The notes: generated by a model not told the origin, from the letters alone. Shown: positions 52,267-62,602, numbered from the stretch's first letter. The stretch is 64,000 bases of DNA from Jeotgalibacillus terrae (GCF_016908195.1 NZ_JAFBDK010000004.1:1-64000), one strand, 5' to 3'. Made by a program: numbers and translations.

Positions 52267-54351
52267 TTACATTTTCCCGATTTTAATTTCGCCGTCTACA
52301 AGTACTGCTTTCAAGTGTTTTTCTTCAGGGTAGTCATACATGAAGTCTGTCACCTGATCTTCAAGTGTTTCCTGAATCACTCTTCTTAACGGCCGGGCAC
52401 CAAATGAAGGGTGGTAACCGAGTTCAGCTATCCGCTCTTTCACATCCTGTGTGACAGAGAGCGTCATACCCTGTTCTTCTATCAACTCATTCAGTTCATC
52501 TAACATCAGATCAACAATCTTAATCAGATGATCCTTGCCAAGCGAGTCAAATTCAATAATACTGTCAAATCTGTTCAGAAATTCAGGTTTGAAAAAGTCG
52601 CTCAGTGATTCAAGAATAGAAGCTTCATCAGCTGCCTGGGTCGCACCGAATCCAACGGCTTTCTTTCTCGTTCCCACACCTGCATTACTCGTCATGATAA
52701 TCACAGTTTCCTTAAAGCTTACCGTGCGGCCCTGGCTGTCAGTCAGACGGCCATCCTCCATAATCTGCAGGAACATATGCATAACATCAGGGTGGGCTTT
52801 TTCAATTTCATCAAGCAGCAGAATCGTATAAGGAGAGCGGCGTACTTTCTCAGTCAGCTGCCCTGCCTGATCGTGACCAACATATCCTGGTGGTGAACCG
52901 ATCAGTTTTGATACGCTGTGCTTTTCCATGTATTCGCTCATATCCATACGAATCATGTGTTCTTTAGAGCCGAAAAGTTCTTCTGCCAGTGTTTTGGATA
53001 GCTCGGTTTTTCCGACACCTGTAGGACCTACAAACAGGAATGAACCTGCAGGGCGGTTTTTGGATTTCAGTCCCGCACGGCTTCTGCGGACAGCTTTTGC
53101 CACTCTTTTAACAGCTTCATCTTGTCCGATCACATGATGACGAAGGTTTTCCTCAAGTTCAGCCATCTTTTTATGCTCGTCCTGTTCAATCTTACCGACA
53201 GGAATACCGGTTTTTCTTTCGATTAATTTCTGAATCATCTCTATGCCAACGACAGGCTTTTCTTTAGCAACAGGCTGATTCAGAGCAAGTTCGAGCTGTT
53301 CTTCCTCATCGCGTAACTTTGCGGCTTTTTCATATTCTTCATGTTTCAGTGCTTCTTCTTTTTCAGCATGAATCGTTTTCAGGCGGTTTTCAATTTCTGT
53401 TTTATCCGCCAGATCCAGGGTTAAGTTGAGCTTAGAACCCGCTTCATCCATCAGGTCAATCGCTTTATCCGGAAGGAAACGGTCCTGAATGTAGCGTTTT
53501 GAAAGTGTAACAGCAGCTTCAATAGCTTCAGTACTGTATGTGACACTGTGGAAATCTTCATATCTTGTTGCGAGCCCTTTTAGAATATCTATTGCTTCTG
53601 ATATCGAAGGCTCTTTCAGGTGAATCGGCTGAAAGCGTCGTTCAAGTGCTGCATCTTTTTCAATCTTTCTGTATTCAGCAAGCGTGGTTGCACCGACAAG
53701 CTGGAGCTCACCGCGTGCAAGTGCAGGCTTCAGAATATTACCTGCGTCCATCGACCCTTCAGCAGAACCTGCACCGACGATCTGATGAATTTCATCAATA
53801 AACAGAATAATATTTTTTCTTTGTTGTAGTTCACTGATCAGCTGCTTCATTCTTTCTTCGAATTGTCCTCTGATCCCTGTATTCGAGACGAGTGAGGCTA
53901 CATCTAACAGGATGACTTCTTTTTGCTTCAGCTTCTGAGGGACAGACCCTTCAGCGATCTTCAGTGCAAGTCCTTCAGCTGCAGCAGTCTTACCAATGCC
54001 CGGTTCACCAATTAACACCGGGTTATTTTTATTTCTTCGATTTAGAATTTCAATCATTTGTTCAATTTCAGCATCTCTGCCGATCACAGGATCAATGAGG
54101 CCGGCACCTGCAAGATTTGTGAGGTTTCTGCCGTATTCCTCAAGAAGCCCATCTTCCTTTTTAGGTTTTTGCTGCTTCATTTGTTCAAATGGCTGGAATG
54201 AATCGCTGCCTTTTTGATTCATAGCTGCGTGAAGCTTTGAACGTTCTTCTTTATAGCATACGGAGCACAAATGAAAATCCTGTACCTGATCATTTAATTG
54301 AACTCTGAATTGTATATTTGCTGGTTTAGTCTGGCATTTTTGACATATCAT
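52267..54351 (-). CDS. clpE: ATP-dependent Clp protease ATPase subunit ClpE
   Basis: This 694-residue Hsp100 unfoldase has an N-terminal zinc finger (CQKC...CSVC, Cys3, 6, 29, 32) that defines ClpE. AAA1 has [15 protein letters not shown], a UVR-like middle region has [22 protein letters not shown], and AAA2 has [20 protein letters not shown] and [13 protein letters not shown]. It delivers damaged proteins to ClpP after heat stress. Two CtsR boxes lie upstream, and the ribosome site is AAGGAGGAGTC. Confidence 0.96.
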   Translation of the reverse strand: MICQKCQTKPANIQFRVQLNDQVQDFHLCSVCYKEERSKLHAAMNQKGSDSFQPFEQMKQQKPKKEDGLLEEYGRNLTNLAGAGLIDPVIGRDAEIEQMIEILNRRNKNNPVLIGEPGIGKTAAAEGLALKIAEGSVPQKLKQKEVILLDVASLVSNTGIRGQFEERMKQLISELQQRKNIILFIDEIHQIVGAGSAEGSMDAGNILKPALARGELQLVGATTLAEYRKIEKDAALERRFQPIHLKEPSISEAIDILKGLATRYEDFHSVTYSTEAIEAAVTLSKRYIQDRFLPDKAIDLMDEAGSKLNLTLDLADKTEIENRLKTIHAEKEEALKHEEYEKAAKLRDEEEQLELALNQPVAKEKPVVGIEMIQKLIERKTGIPVGKIEQDEHKKMAELEENLRHHVIGQDEAVKRVAKAVRRSRAGLKSKNRPAGSFLFVGPTGVGKTELSKTLAEELFGSKEHMIRMDMSEYMEKHSVSKLIGSPPGYVGHDQAGQLTEKVRRSPYTILLLDEIEKAHPDVMHMFLQIMEDGRLTDSQGRTVSFKETVIIMTSNAGVGTRKKAVGFGATQAADEASILESLSDFFKPEFLNRFDSIIEFDSLGKDHLIKIVDLMLDELNELIEEQGMTLSVTQDVKERIAELGYHPSFGARPLRRVIQETLEDQVTDFMYDYPEEKHLKAVLVDGEIKIGKM

Positions 54352-54380
54352 CGTGACTCCTCCTTATTAATCAATTACAA

Positions 54381-54436
54381 TTTGACTATCTTTGACTTTC
54401 TGATCTCAGTATACTTTGACCTTTATTGACTTTCAA
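54381..54436 (-). promoter_or_regulatory. clpE promoter with two CtsR boxes
   Basis: On the minus strand the promoter reads TTGAAA, 16 bases, TATACT (54431-54436 and 54409-54414). A CtsR box, AGTCAATAAAGGTCAAA (54415-54431), fills the spacer. A second, exact box, AGTCAAAGATAGTCAAA (54381-54397), lies just downstream of the expected start. Both match RGTCAAANANRGTCAAA or nearly so, indicating tight heat-shock repression. Confidence 0.9.
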
Positions 54437-54445
54437 GTTTTGTGC

Positions 54446-54480
54446 TCAAAAAAACCGCTCCCTGATTTAAGGAAGCGGTC
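54446..54480 (-). terminator. Terminator of the acidic lipoprotein gene
   Basis: ACCGCTCCCT pairs with AGGAAGCGGT (one mismatch). The A-run on the + strand is the T-run for the minus-strand gene. Confidence 0.8.
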
Positions 54481-54487
54481 ATTTGTA

Positions 54488-55240
54488 TTATTCAATTGAT
54501 TCTGCCATTTGGACGAATGCATCTTCAAGGCCTGAATCAGCCTGCGTGTGGATCTCAATTCTTACAAACATATCGTTCAGTTCATAAAGGTAAGTCTTAA
54601 ACTGGTTTTCACCAACAGCTGCTTCATAACCTGCAATCACATTGTCAGCATCAGCTGGCGTCCATTCAGCAGCAGCCTCACCCTGAATCGCATCTGCCTG
54701 ACCTTTCATCTGATCTTCAATCAAAGATTGTTCAGATTCAGCCTTCGGATAAGTATGAATACGCATAAACTGTGAATCGTCTTCGTCAAAATAGATCTGG
54801 TCAACATTTGGTTCTTCCATTGTATAAGAGAACCCTTCTGCTACATAGACACTGTAATTGTTCTCTTCACTTTCCTGAAGAAAAGCAGTTCTTTCTGACT
54901 CTTCTCCATTGATCGTGAATGTCATCTGCTGTTCAAGCAGGCGCATATCACTTTCACCTTCGCTCTCTTCCTCAGCAGCTTCTTCTGTTACTTCAGCTGA
55001 TTCATCTGTTGATTCTTCAGATGCTTCTTCTTCAGTACTTTCCTCTTCAGCAGCTTCTTCAGACTCAGCTTCCGATTCTTCAATTGGAACATCTGTAGCA
55101 GCTTCTTCCGTTTCTTCCGGCATGACAGTTTCTGCATTTTGTTCCCCTGCAGTATCGTCTTCACTGCTATTTTCAGTACCGCATGCAGCCATAAAAGCAG
55201 CGAGCATTGAAATGAGCATGAACATCATCATTTTTTTCAT
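54488..55240 (-). CDS. Acidic lipoprotein of unknown function
   Basis: This 250-residue lipoprotein has lipobox MAACG (Cys20). A Glu/Ser/Thr-rich linker of about 75 residues (to about 97) precedes a folded C-terminal domain (about 100-250) with MTFTINGEESERTAFLQESEENNYSVYVAEGF and ending DAFVQMAESIE. The domain recalls small surface lipoproteins of Bacillales, but I do not recognise a named family. It is monocistronic with a GGAGG site. Confidence 0.78.
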   Translation of the reverse strand: MKKMMMFMLISMLAAFMAACGTENSSEDDTAGEQNAETVMPEETEEAATDVPIEESEAESEEAAEEESTEEEASEESTDESAEVTEEAAEEESEGESDMRLLEQQMTFTINGEESERTAFLQESEENNYSVYVAEGFSYTMEEPNVDQIYFDEDDSQFMRIHTYPKAESEQSLIEDQMKGQADAIQGEAAAEWTPADADNVIAGYEAAVGENQFKTYLYELNDMFVRIEIHTQADSGLEDAFVQMAESIE

Positions 55241-55359
55241 ATGATTTCCTCCATTCTATATGTATGGTCTCATTGTAGTAGACGTATCAGATTTGTAAAA
55301 GTTTCAAATGTCTCATAAAGTGATATAGAGAAATAGATATTTATAAGCAGGTGATGAAA

Positions 55360-55554
55360 ATGACAAAAGAAGAAGTGAATGTTTTACTCGATCAATTAAA
55401 GAGTGGGGAATTAACCGAAGTAGCAGTCGAAAAAGAGGATTTCGATTTGTTCAGCAGTGTGTTGAGGGTAAGAGATGACTTTAAACATTTCAGAGGTATT
55501 GCCGGGCATTATGGAAAAACGGTTTATCATTACCTTGAAGAACCCAGAAGTTAA
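55360..55554 (+). CDS. Uncharacterised 64-aa protein
   Basis: The product MTKEEVNVLLDQLKSGELTE... is acidic, with a likely helical N-terminus and the ending GHYGKTVYHYLEEPRS. The ATG at 55360 is 6 bases from GCAGGTGA; earlier in-frame starts at 55351 and 55354 sit in that site. It lies 15 bases before the SDR gene and is probably co-transcribed. No known family is recognised. Confidence 0.65.
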   Translation: MTKEEVNVLLDQLKSGELTEVAVEKEDFDLFSSVLRVRDDFKHFRGIAGHYGKTVYHYLEEPRS

Positions 55555-55569
55555 AAGGAGGATACATAA

Positions 55570-56286
55570 ATGAAGACTGTTATAGTGACGGGAGCAGCCA
55601 ATGGAATCGGACTGGCGATCTCAAAAGCATATGTAAATGAAGGTGCATTCGTTTATATGGTAGATAAGAATAGAGAGAAGCTCACCGAAGAAGCCGGAAA
55701 GCTTGAAAATACTGAAGCGGTTTCTGCTGATGTCTCAAGTTATGAAGAAGTAAAAAAACTTTTTCACCATATAAATGAAAAATCAGGAACGGTTGATATT
55801 TTAATTAACAACGCAGGAATTTCGAAGTTCAAATCAATTTGGGATGTATCAGTTGAAGATTGGGAGGAGATTATACATACGAATCTCTCAAGCGTTTTCT
55901 ACTGTTCAAGAGAAGCAGCTTTACTAATGGATCAGGGGGGCTCAATTGTCAATTTGTGTTCAACAAGAGCTCATATGTCTGAGCCTGATACTGAAGGGTA
56001 TGCCGCTTCAAAGGGCGGTATCTTTGCACTGACGCACTCGTTGGCAGTTACGTTATCTGAAAAAGATATTACGGTCAATGCAATCAGTCCAGGCTGGATT
56101 CACACAGGAGATTATGAAAGTCTGCGAACAGTTGACCACGAGCAGCATCTGTCCAACAGAGTTGGTAAGCCGGAAGACGTTGCCAGAGCGTGTCTGTTTT
56201 TGACAGATGAAGCAAATAATTTTATCAATGGAGAAAACCTCGTGATCGATGGAGGAATGACAAGAAAAATGATTTACGAGCATTGA
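55570..56286 (+). CDS. Short-chain dehydrogenase/reductase (classical SDR)
   Basis: This 238-residue classical SDR has TGAANGIGLAI (cofactor), DVSSYEEV, NNAGIS, catalytic Ser in NLCSTRAHM, YAASKGG (Tyr-x-x-x-Lys) and the PGWI segment. It resembles 3-oxoacyl-ACP-reductase/glucose-dehydrogenase-type oxidoreductases, but the substrate is unknown. AAAGGAGGATACATAA lies before the ATG. It follows the 64-aa gene in one unit. Confidence 0.9.
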   Translation: MKTVIVTGAANGIGLAISKAYVNEGAFVYMVDKNREKLTEEAGKLENTEAVSADVSSYEEVKKLFHHINEKSGTVDILINNAGISKFKSIWDVSVEDWEEIIHTNLSSVFYCSREAALLMDQGGSIVNLCSTRAHMSEPDTEGYAASKGGIFALTHSLAVTLSEKDITVNAISPGWIHTGDYESLRTVDHEQHLSNRVGKPEDVARACLFLTDEANNFINGENLVIDGGMTRKMIYEH

Positions 56287-56290
56287 TACT

Positions 56291-56320
56291 TAAAGACCGG
56301 GACATATTCCGGTCTTTTTC
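56291..56320 (+). terminator. Terminator of the SDR gene
   Basis: AAAGACCGG/CCGGTCTTT stem followed by TTC. Confidence 0.82.
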
Positions 56321-56403
56321 ATTTTTTTACTATAACGATGAAACCTTTTTTCCGAATTTTTAGTATAATAACTATAATTGACTAAAAGCGGAGGAGAGAT
56401 TTG

Positions 56404-57333
56404 ATGAAAAGCATCATACAGCAGGAAGTTGGGAAATCAGTCGTTGGCAGAGACAGGGAAGTGGAATTACTGACAATTGCCATGCTTCAGGGAGGACATG
56501 TATTGCTTGAAAGTGTACCGGGAACGGGTAAGACACTCCTTGCAAAATCATTTGCTAAAGCAGCGGGCGGAAAATTTTCACGTATTCAATTCACACCGGA
56601 TGTACTGCCATCTGATGTGACAGGACTCCATTTTTTTAATCCTGAAACGAGAAAGTTTGAATTAAAAGAAGGACCGGTTATGACGAACTTCCTGCTCGCA
56701 GACGAAATAAATCGTGCAACGCCAAGAACGCAGTCAAGTCTGCTTGAAGTCATGGAAGAAAAACAGGTAACAATTGACGGTGAGACACTTACTTCATCTT
56801 TTCCATTCATGGTCATTGCCACACAAAACCCTGTAGAGTCACAGCAGGGAACTTTTCCATTGCCTTATGCGCAGCTCGACCGTTTTATGTTTAAGCTGCC
56901 TTCTGAATATCCCGGTTTCGAGGACGAATCAAGTATTTTAAAACAGTGGATCCAAAAAGAGGAATCTCCACATATATCAGCAGTAATTTCAATTGATGAG
57001 CTTCAACAGGCTGCAGATGAAGTAAGAAATATTTCTGTACATAATGAAATCACCGACTATATTTTAAAGCTGATCCGCTCAACAAGGTCCCACCCATTAA
57101 TTGAATGGGGTGCGAGTCCGAGAGCAGCTGTCACTTTGCTGAAAGCGGCACAGGGTTCAGCTTATCTCCAGGGACGCTCACACATTATTCCTGAGGATGT
57201 AAAAAATCTTTTTCACTATGTACTTGCTCACAGAGTTCAGCTGACGCCGGAAGCCTCCCTGATGAAAAACACAGATGAGATTCTGACAGAAGTATTAAAG
57301 GATACTGATGCACCAGTTGAATTGAGGCTTTAA
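56404..57333 (+). CDS. MoxR-family AAA+ ATPase
   Basis: This 309-residue MoxR ATPase has Walker A SVPGTGKTLLAKSFAKA, Walker B NFLLADEINRATPRTQSSLLEVMEE, sensor region MVIATQNPVESQQGTFPLPYAQLDRFMFKL and C-terminal WGASPRAAVTLLKAAQ. MoxR proteins act as chaperones for complex assembly with VWA/DUF58 partners. GGAGGAGAG precedes the ATG. The DUF58 gene follows after 1 base. Confidence 0.94.
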   Translation: MKSIIQQEVGKSVVGRDREVELLTIAMLQGGHVLLESVPGTGKTLLAKSFAKAAGGKFSRIQFTPDVLPSDVTGLHFFNPETRKFELKEGPVMTNFLLADEINRATPRTQSSLLEVMEEKQVTIDGETLTSSFPFMVIATQNPVESQQGTFPLPYAQLDRFMFKLPSEYPGFEDESSILKQWIQKEESPHISAVISIDELQQAADEVRNISVHNEITDYILKLIRSTRSHPLIEWGASPRAAVTLLKAAQGSAYLQGRSHIIPEDVKNLFHYVLAHRVQLTPEASLMKNTDEILTEVLKDTDAPVELRL

Positions 57334-57334
57334 G

Positions 57335-58498
57335 ATGTGGCTTGAAATAAAGTCGGCAGAGAGGCATTTAAAGTTACTTGAAGTCATCACTCTTTTAAGC
57401 GGATTGTTCTTCTTTCTCGGAAGTCAATTTGCCGGGGCTGCTGTATGTGCCGCGCTCATTATTTTTATCAGGTTTCACCTGCACTACAGTGAGCATGCAG
57501 GGTCAGATATGACTTTCATCGAAAATGAACAGGCTGAACGTCTGAATGTAGAAGATGAAGCTGACTGGACAGTTGCTTTCCGTAATGGGAAATATCCAAT
57601 TAGAGATGTAACCATGACATTGACTTTCACAAATCATGCAACTTTTCTTAATAAGGATTCTATTAAGGTAGGACAGACGATTCAGTGGACTGGACAATTA
57701 TCGATGGAGAAGTATGAAGAGGTAAGAGTGTCTATTCCAATCAAAGCGGTTAAACGCGGTAAATTCAAAATGGTCTCCTGTCAGCTGCATATACCGCATT
57801 TATTCGGTTATGGCTATAAGCTGATGCAATACAAGGGACATTTCATGCAGGAAAAAAGAATTTATCCTGAAACTGAACATGTTAAATTCTCATCTTATAC
57901 TCCAGCGGTTCGTCCGGGGGAAAGTATGGCAAGTTTCTCTTTATATGAAGACCTTACAATGCGGGCAGGTACAAGAGAATACAGAGCAGGGGATACGATG
58001 CAACGGATCAATTGGGCTGCCTACGCAAAAACCGGTCAGCTGCAGACAAACATTTATGAACCTGTAATTGAAGAGAAGTATATGATTATACTGAATGTGA
58101 CTTATAAACACGCTAAAAATATTCATTTTGAAAAGTTGATTAAACAGGCGGCTTTTATGATTACAGATGCACATCGGCTTAACCGCACGATTGGATTATG
58201 TATTAACGTAAGAACGAAAGAAGCACCGAATTTTTATTATATTGCACCTGATAAGGGGATCAGTCACAGTAGAAAATGTCTTGAAATGTTAAGTATTTTA
58301 TCTATTGGTGATGTGACGATGCCGGTTAATCCGATGATTAATCAGCTGTCGCTTATGCAGACAGGTGTGACAGATTACATTTATATCGGCGACACCAGTT
58401 CCTCTGAAAGGCTTTCTTCTCTAAACGGCAGAGTGTGGATTGCAGGTGAGCAGGAAGGAGGGGCAGTGCGATGGAAGCAACAGTTAACCGGTCAGTAA
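57335..58498 (+). CDS. DUF58 domain membrane protein
   Basis: This 387-residue protein has two N-terminal helices (about 15-50), an extracytoplasmic-type beta region and the DUF58 signature REYRAGDTMQRINWAAYAKTGQLQTNIYEP. The C-terminal part is VWA-like. It works with the MoxR ATPase. The next gene overlaps it by 28 bases. The usual function of the trio is not settled; envelope or protein-quality roles are proposed in other bacteria. Confidence 0.9.
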   Translation: MWLEIKSAERHLKLLEVITLLSGLFFFLGSQFAGAAVCAALIIFIRFHLHYSEHAGSDMTFIENEQAERLNVEDEADWTVAFRNGKYPIRDVTMTLTFTNHATFLNKDSIKVGQTIQWTGQLSMEKYEEVRVSIPIKAVKRGKFKMVSCQLHIPHLFGYGYKLMQYKGHFMQEKRIYPETEHVKFSSYTPAVRPGESMASFSLYEDLTMRAGTREYRAGDTMQRINWAAYAKTGQLQTNIYEPVIEEKYMIILNVTYKHAKNIHFEKLIKQAAFMITDAHRLNRTIGLCINVRTKEAPNFYYIAPDKGISHSRKCLEMLSILSIGDVTMPVNPMINQLSLMQTGVTDYIYIGDTSSSERLSSLNGRVWIAGEQEGGAVRWKQQLTGQ

Positions 58499-59643
58499 GA
58501 TCATCTATTTCCTTGTTATTTGATACGATGTTTCCAGTGTTAATCCTTACTGCTTTTGCAGAAAATGGACTTTTTCCGATTCACTACACATCCATTGGCA
58601 CTGGGGTCATATCAGCCTGTCTGATTTTTCTAAGCTCAAATAGAAAAATTCAGGTCCGTATTTTTACACTCGCTTTAACAGTCTTTTTGATTTTATCCGT
58701 TGTGGCGGGAGGTTGGCCTGTCATTCTGATCGTTTGTCAGGGATTATATTTTTTTTGGAGAATGATGAAAAGATCAGATAGCAGCGAGTTATCCCAAATA
58801 ACTGTCATTCAGCTGATTCTATTCATACTGGTATTTGTTTCTATGTTCTCTTTCCAGCTGACTTATGGAGTATACCCGGCTAATTTACTGATTATCTATC
58901 TTGCAGCCGGAATCTTTCTTTACAGTGCAGCTCCTTATTTCAGTACATATGCCAGTAAAAACGGGTTGTTACTGTTTTCAAAGTTCGCCGGCATTTTTTT
59001 AACGCTGGGTGTAGTGATCTATCTTCTGACAGAACCTTTCAAAAGGTTGCTGTTTGCAACTGGAGATCTCGCTGTAGCGGGCATCATCAGGCTTCTTTAT
59101 ATGACCGGGGCAGATATTGAAATACCAGAAGCACAAATGCAGGAAAAAGAAATATCCACTGAAGAAGACGTGTTTAAACCCAATCCACTTGGCAAAAGAG
59201 AAATAGAAGAAACCATTGGTGTAAATACACTTGAACTGATTCTTTTGATTGCAGTTACCGTGTTAGCGGTGGGGGTGGCATGGCTGCTGTTCAGAAAGTT
59301 CAGACATCAGCCCCTATTGTCAGGGTCCGCTGACAATGACGTTACGATAGAAAGAAGACAAATGAAAAAAGACCGTCCTGAAAAAATAACTGTACCGAAC
59401 CACCAGATCAGAAAAGAAATATTAAAGCTTGAACAAAAAGCCAGGAAAAATGAAGCAGGCAGGTTAAAATCCGAAACAGTAAGGGAATGGTTCAATAGAC
59501 TGAAGGTTCAGGACTATGATTATTATGCTGCTATCTATGAAAAAGTCAGATACAATGATCAGGATGTTCTGTCAGAAGAGCAGAAAGCTTTTGAACAATT
59601 TGTTAAACATTTTGAGAAGAGGATTAATAAAAATCAGCAATGA
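58471..59643 (+). CDS. Polytopic membrane protein of MoxR-DUF58 operon, DUF4129-like C-terminus
   Basis: This 390-residue protein has about seven helices (1-210), a short acidic loop (MQEKEISTEEDVFKP), another helix (ELILLIAVTVLAVGVAWLLF) and a charged C-terminal cytoplasmic domain (about 285-390; IRKEILKLEQKARKNEAGRLKSETVREWFNRL). This resembles the ends of TgpA/DUF4129 proteins. In most such operons this position is a transglutaminase (TgpA) with a large catalytic domain; here that domain is missing. The overlap with DUF58 shows co-translation. The start GTG at 58471 is not certain. Confidence 0.75.
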   Translation: MEATVNRSVRSSISLLFDTMFPVLILTAFAENGLFPIHYTSIGTGVISACLIFLSSNRKIQVRIFTLALTVFLILSVVAGGWPVILIVCQGLYFFWRMMKRSDSSELSQITVIQLILFILVFVSMFSFQLTYGVYPANLLIIYLAAGIFLYSAAPYFSTYASKNGLLLFSKFAGIFLTLGVVIYLLTEPFKRLLFATGDLAVAGIIRLLYMTGADIEIPEAQMQEKEISTEEDVFKPNPLGKREIEETIGVNTLELILLIAVTVLAVGVAWLLFRKFRHQPLLSGSADNDVTIERRQMKKDRPEKITVPNHQIRKEILKLEQKARKNEAGRLKSETVREWFNRLKVQDYDYYAAIYEKVRYNDQDVLSEEQKAFEQFVKHFEKRINKNQQ

Positions 59644-59835
59644 TCTGATTCTTAAAATGATTAAGCACTGCAAATTCGTTGTGCTTGAGCCATTCTCATG
59701 CTATTCTTATGATTTAAAGAGGATAAAAAGATGTCACTAATAAGTAAAGGAATTTTTGTTGACTGTCAGGACGGAATTCGTTAACTTATTAAAGTGATGT
59801 TGTAAATACAAGTGTAGAAAAGGAGAAGATTAATC

Positions 59836-60099
59836 ATGACACAAAAAACTTTTACAGTAACAGCAGAAACAGGTATCCACGCACGTCCGGCTACAATTCT
59901 GGTTCAAAATGCAAGCAAGTTTGATTCTGATATCCAGCTTGAGTATAAAGGGAAGAAAGTAAACCTTAAATCAATCATGGGTGTTATGTCACTTGGTGTG
60001 GGTAAAGATGCTGAAATTACAATCTACGCTGATGGAAGCGATGAAGAAGAAGCGCTGGCAAGTCTTGAAGAAACTCTTAAAAATGAAGGTCTTGCATAA
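59836..60099 (+). CDS. ptsH: Phosphocarrier protein HPr
   Basis: This 87-residue HPr has the phospho-acceptor His15 (TGIHARPAT) and regulatory Ser46 ([10 protein letters not shown]), target of HPr kinase in Firmicutes. It accepts phosphate from enzyme I for PTS sugar uptake and, as Ser-P form, acts with CcpA. AAAAGGAGAAGATTA precedes the ATG. It is followed by ptsI after 2 bases. Confidence 0.98.
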   Translation: MTQKTFTVTAETGIHARPATILVQNASKFDSDIQLEYKGKKVNLKSIMGVMSLGVGKDAEITIYADGSDEEEALASLEETLKNEGLA

Positions 60100-60101
60100 G
60101 G

Positions 60102-61820
60102 ATGTCTTCAGTTTTAAAAGGTATAGCAGCATCAAGCGGGATTGCGATTGCTAAAGCTTACCGTCTTGTAGAGCCGGACCTTTCGTTTGAACAGACGAAA
60201 GTTGAACATGCAGACCAAGAAGTACAGCGCTTCCAGGATGCTCTTCAGACGTCAAAAAACGAGTTAGAAGTCATTCGTGACCGTGCAAGAACAGAATTGG
60301 GAGAAGACAAGGCTCAAATTTTTGAGGCACATCTTCTCGTATTAAGTGATCCTGAATTGATCTCACCTATTGAAGATAAGATCAATCAGGAACAGGTTAA
60401 CGCTGAGGCAGCATTGAAAGAAACAGCGGATATGTTTGTTACAATGTTTGAACAAATGGATAACGAGTACATGAAAGAGCGTGCTGCTGATATCCGTGAT
60501 GTGACAAAACGTGTACTTTCACACCTGCTTGGCGTAAAAGTACTTAATCCAAGCATGATCTCAGAAGAAGTTGTGGTCATTGCTGAGGATCTTACACCGT
60601 CGGACACAGCACAGCTGAACCGTGAATTTGTTAAAGGTTTCACAACAAATATCGGTGGACGTACTTCCCATTCAGCAATCATGGCCCGCTCTATGGAAAT
60701 TCCGGCAGTAGTTGGAACAAAAGAAGCGACTGTGACGATTGAAAACGGTGATATGGTCATTGTTGACGGGCTTAATGGTGAAGTTCATGTTAATCCGACT
60801 GATGAACTGATCACTCAGTATGAAAAGAAAGCTGCTGATTTTGCTGACCAAAAAGCAGAATGGGCAAAGCTTGTAGATGAGAAAACTGTAACGGCAGATG
60901 GTCGCCACGTAGAGCTTGCTGCAAATATTGGAACACCGGGAGATCTTGAAGGTGTGACAAATAACGGCGGTGAGGCGATTGGACTTTACCGTACAGAGTT
61001 TCTTTACATGGGCCGTACTGAGCTTCCGTCTGAAGATGAACAGTTCGAGTCATATAAAGCAGTATTAGAAGGCATGAAAGGCAAGCCTGTTGTCGTTCGA
61101 ACGCTTGATATTGGCGGAGACAAAGAGCTTCCTTATCTGAACCTTCCTGAAGAGATGAACCCATTTCTGGGTTTCCGTGCAATCAGACTATGCCTTGAGG
61201 AAACTGATCTGTTCCGTACACAGCTTCGTGCACTGCTGCGTGCAAGTACGTACGGTAACTTAAAAGTAATGTTCCCGATGATTTCAAACCTCGATGAATT
61301 CAGATCTGCCAAATCACTTCTTCTTGAGGTGAAAGAAGAGCTGATTCAAGAAGGTGTAGAAGTTTCAGATTCCATAGAAGTCGGCATTATGGTTGAAATT
61401 CCTTCAACAGCAGTATTGGCAGATCAGTTTGCCAAAGAAGTGGATTTCTTCAGTATTGGAACGAACGATCTGATCCAATATACAATGGCAGCTGACCGTA
61501 TGAATGAGAGAGTATCATATCTGTATCAGCCATATAATCCTGCTATTTTGCGCCTGATTAAAATGGTGATTGATGCTTCTCATAAAGAAGGAAAGTGGAC
61601 TGGTATGTGCGGTGAAATGGCCGGTGATGAAATTGCGATTCCAATTCTTCTTGGACTTGGACTTGATGAATTTTCAATGAGCGCAACTTCTATTCTGCCT
61701 GCACGTACTCAAATCAAGCAGCTTTCAGATAATAAAATGAAAGCTTTGGCTGAGCATGTTCTGACACTTGGGACAAATGATGAAGTCATTGAAGCTGTAA
61801 AAAAAGAAATTAATTTGTAA
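60102..61820 (+). CDS. ptsI: Phosphoenolpyruvate-protein phosphotransferase (enzyme I)
   Basis: This 572-residue enzyme I has an N-terminal HPr-binding domain, the swivelling phospho-His domain ([21 protein letters not shown]) and the PEP-binding barrel ([31 protein letters not shown] with the catalytic Cys). It transfers phosphate from PEP to HPr. It is co-transcribed with ptsH. No ptsG is adjacent. Confidence 0.98.
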   Translation: MSSVLKGIAASSGIAIAKAYRLVEPDLSFEQTKVEHADQEVQRFQDALQTSKNELEVIRDRARTELGEDKAQIFEAHLLVLSDPELISPIEDKINQEQVNAEAALKETADMFVTMFEQMDNEYMKERAADIRDVTKRVLSHLLGVKVLNPSMISEEVVVIAEDLTPSDTAQLNREFVKGFTTNIGGRTSHSAIMARSMEIPAVVGTKEATVTIENGDMVIVDGLNGEVHVNPTDELITQYEKKAADFADQKAEWAKLVDEKTVTADGRHVELAANIGTPGDLEGVTNNGGEAIGLYRTEFLYMGRTELPSEDEQFESYKAVLEGMKGKPVVVRTLDIGGDKELPYLNLPEEMNPFLGFRAIRLCLEETDLFRTQLRALLRASTYGNLKVMFPMISNLDEFRSAKSLLLEVKEELIQEGVEVSDSIEVGIMVEIPSTAVLADQFAKEVDFFSIGTNDLIQYTMAADRMNERVSYLYQPYNPAILRLIKMVIDASHKEGKWTGMCGEMAGDEIAIPILLGLGLDEFSMSATSILPARTQIKQLSDNKMKALAEHVLTLGTNDEVIEAVKKEINL

Positions 61821-61854
61821 TATATTTGTTATTAAAATCGGGATTAAATGAATG

Positions 61855-61948
61855 AACAGGGGGAAGTATATTAGTAGTACAAGCATACTTTTTCATTCTG
61901 ATTTCCCTTTTTTGAACCGGATTCCCCCCATAATCCGGTTCTTTTTTA
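61855..61948 (+). terminator. Tandem terminator hairpins after ptsI
   Basis: The first hairpin (AGTAT/ATACT region, about 61862-61890) is followed by the T-run before 61914. The second (GAACCGGATT/AATCCGGTTC, then TTTTTT) ends at 61947. The second also overlaps the stop of convergent ykwB. Confidence 0.78.
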
Positions 61949-62602
61949 TGTCTTAAAAGGGTTTTTCCACGTCATCAGTACTGCACAATCAGCTGAGTCT
62001 TCATCTTCAAGGTAATTTCTCATCAATTTCTCCGGCATCCGTCCAGCCTTCATTAAAAATGTAACGACCGGATCTGTAAGTTCACCACTCACTATTTTTT
62101 TGTAATATTCCTCCGGTGTCATGTCATCCCTGAACTCCTTGTAGCCAGGCATTCTGCTGCCACCCGCAAGTTTTTCAATTCCAAGAAAGACAACCGTTTC
62201 ATACATCGCTCTCATGAGTTCTTTTCCAAGACCAAGTCCCCTGTAATCAGGGTTTATACAAATATCAACGATGTAAAGCACACCACCGTCCGGTTCGTGA
62301 TTTGTGATATAACCATCAGAGGTAATTTGCTCCCATGTGTGCTGCTCTCCTGAATAGTTTGTTCTGAGTGCAGTGATTGAACCGGCAATCTGACCATTCA
62401 CCAGGATACAGAGTGCACCTTCAGGAAACCTAGTAATGTGTTCATTCAACTGATGATGATTCCATAAAAGATCTGAAGGAAATGGTGGAGGAAACGCTTT
62501 TCTCTGCAGCTCAATTAACTGTTCGAAATCTCCTTCATGATAGTTTCTAACCGTTATGCTATACCTTTCTTCATTCTTGAAAATAAAAAGATCTTTTTTC
62601 AT
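61946..62602 (-). CDS. ykwB: GNAT family N-acetyltransferase (YkwB)
   Basis: This 218-residue acetyltransferase has the fold start YSITVRNYHEGDFEQLIELQRKAFP, the acetyl-CoA strand/loop VLYIVDICINPDYRGLGLGKELMRAMYE, and a family-specific C-terminus (FRDDMTPEEYYKKIVSGELTDPVVTFLMKAG). B. subtilis ykwB is next to ykwC after ptsHI, as here. ATG at 62602 has AAAGGAGGCTGTT; a longer frame to 62650 has none. Confidence 0.9.
   Translation of the reverse strand: MKKDLFIFKNEERYSITVRNYHEGDFEQLIELQRKAFPPPFPSDLLWNHHQLNEHITRFPEGALCILVNGQIAGSITALRTNYSGEQHTWEQITSDGYITNHEPDGGVLYIVDICINPDYRGLGLGKELMRAMYETVVFLGIEKLAGGSRMPGYKEFRDDMTPEEYYKKIVSGELTDPVVTFLMKAGRMPEKLMRNYLEDEDSADCAVLMTWKNPFKT

Noticed and set aside
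59731-59784. A 17-codon frame before ptsH with AAAGAGGA upstream.
   Set aside because: Possible but too short to support without conservation; no repeat or leader-peptide codon bias is visible.
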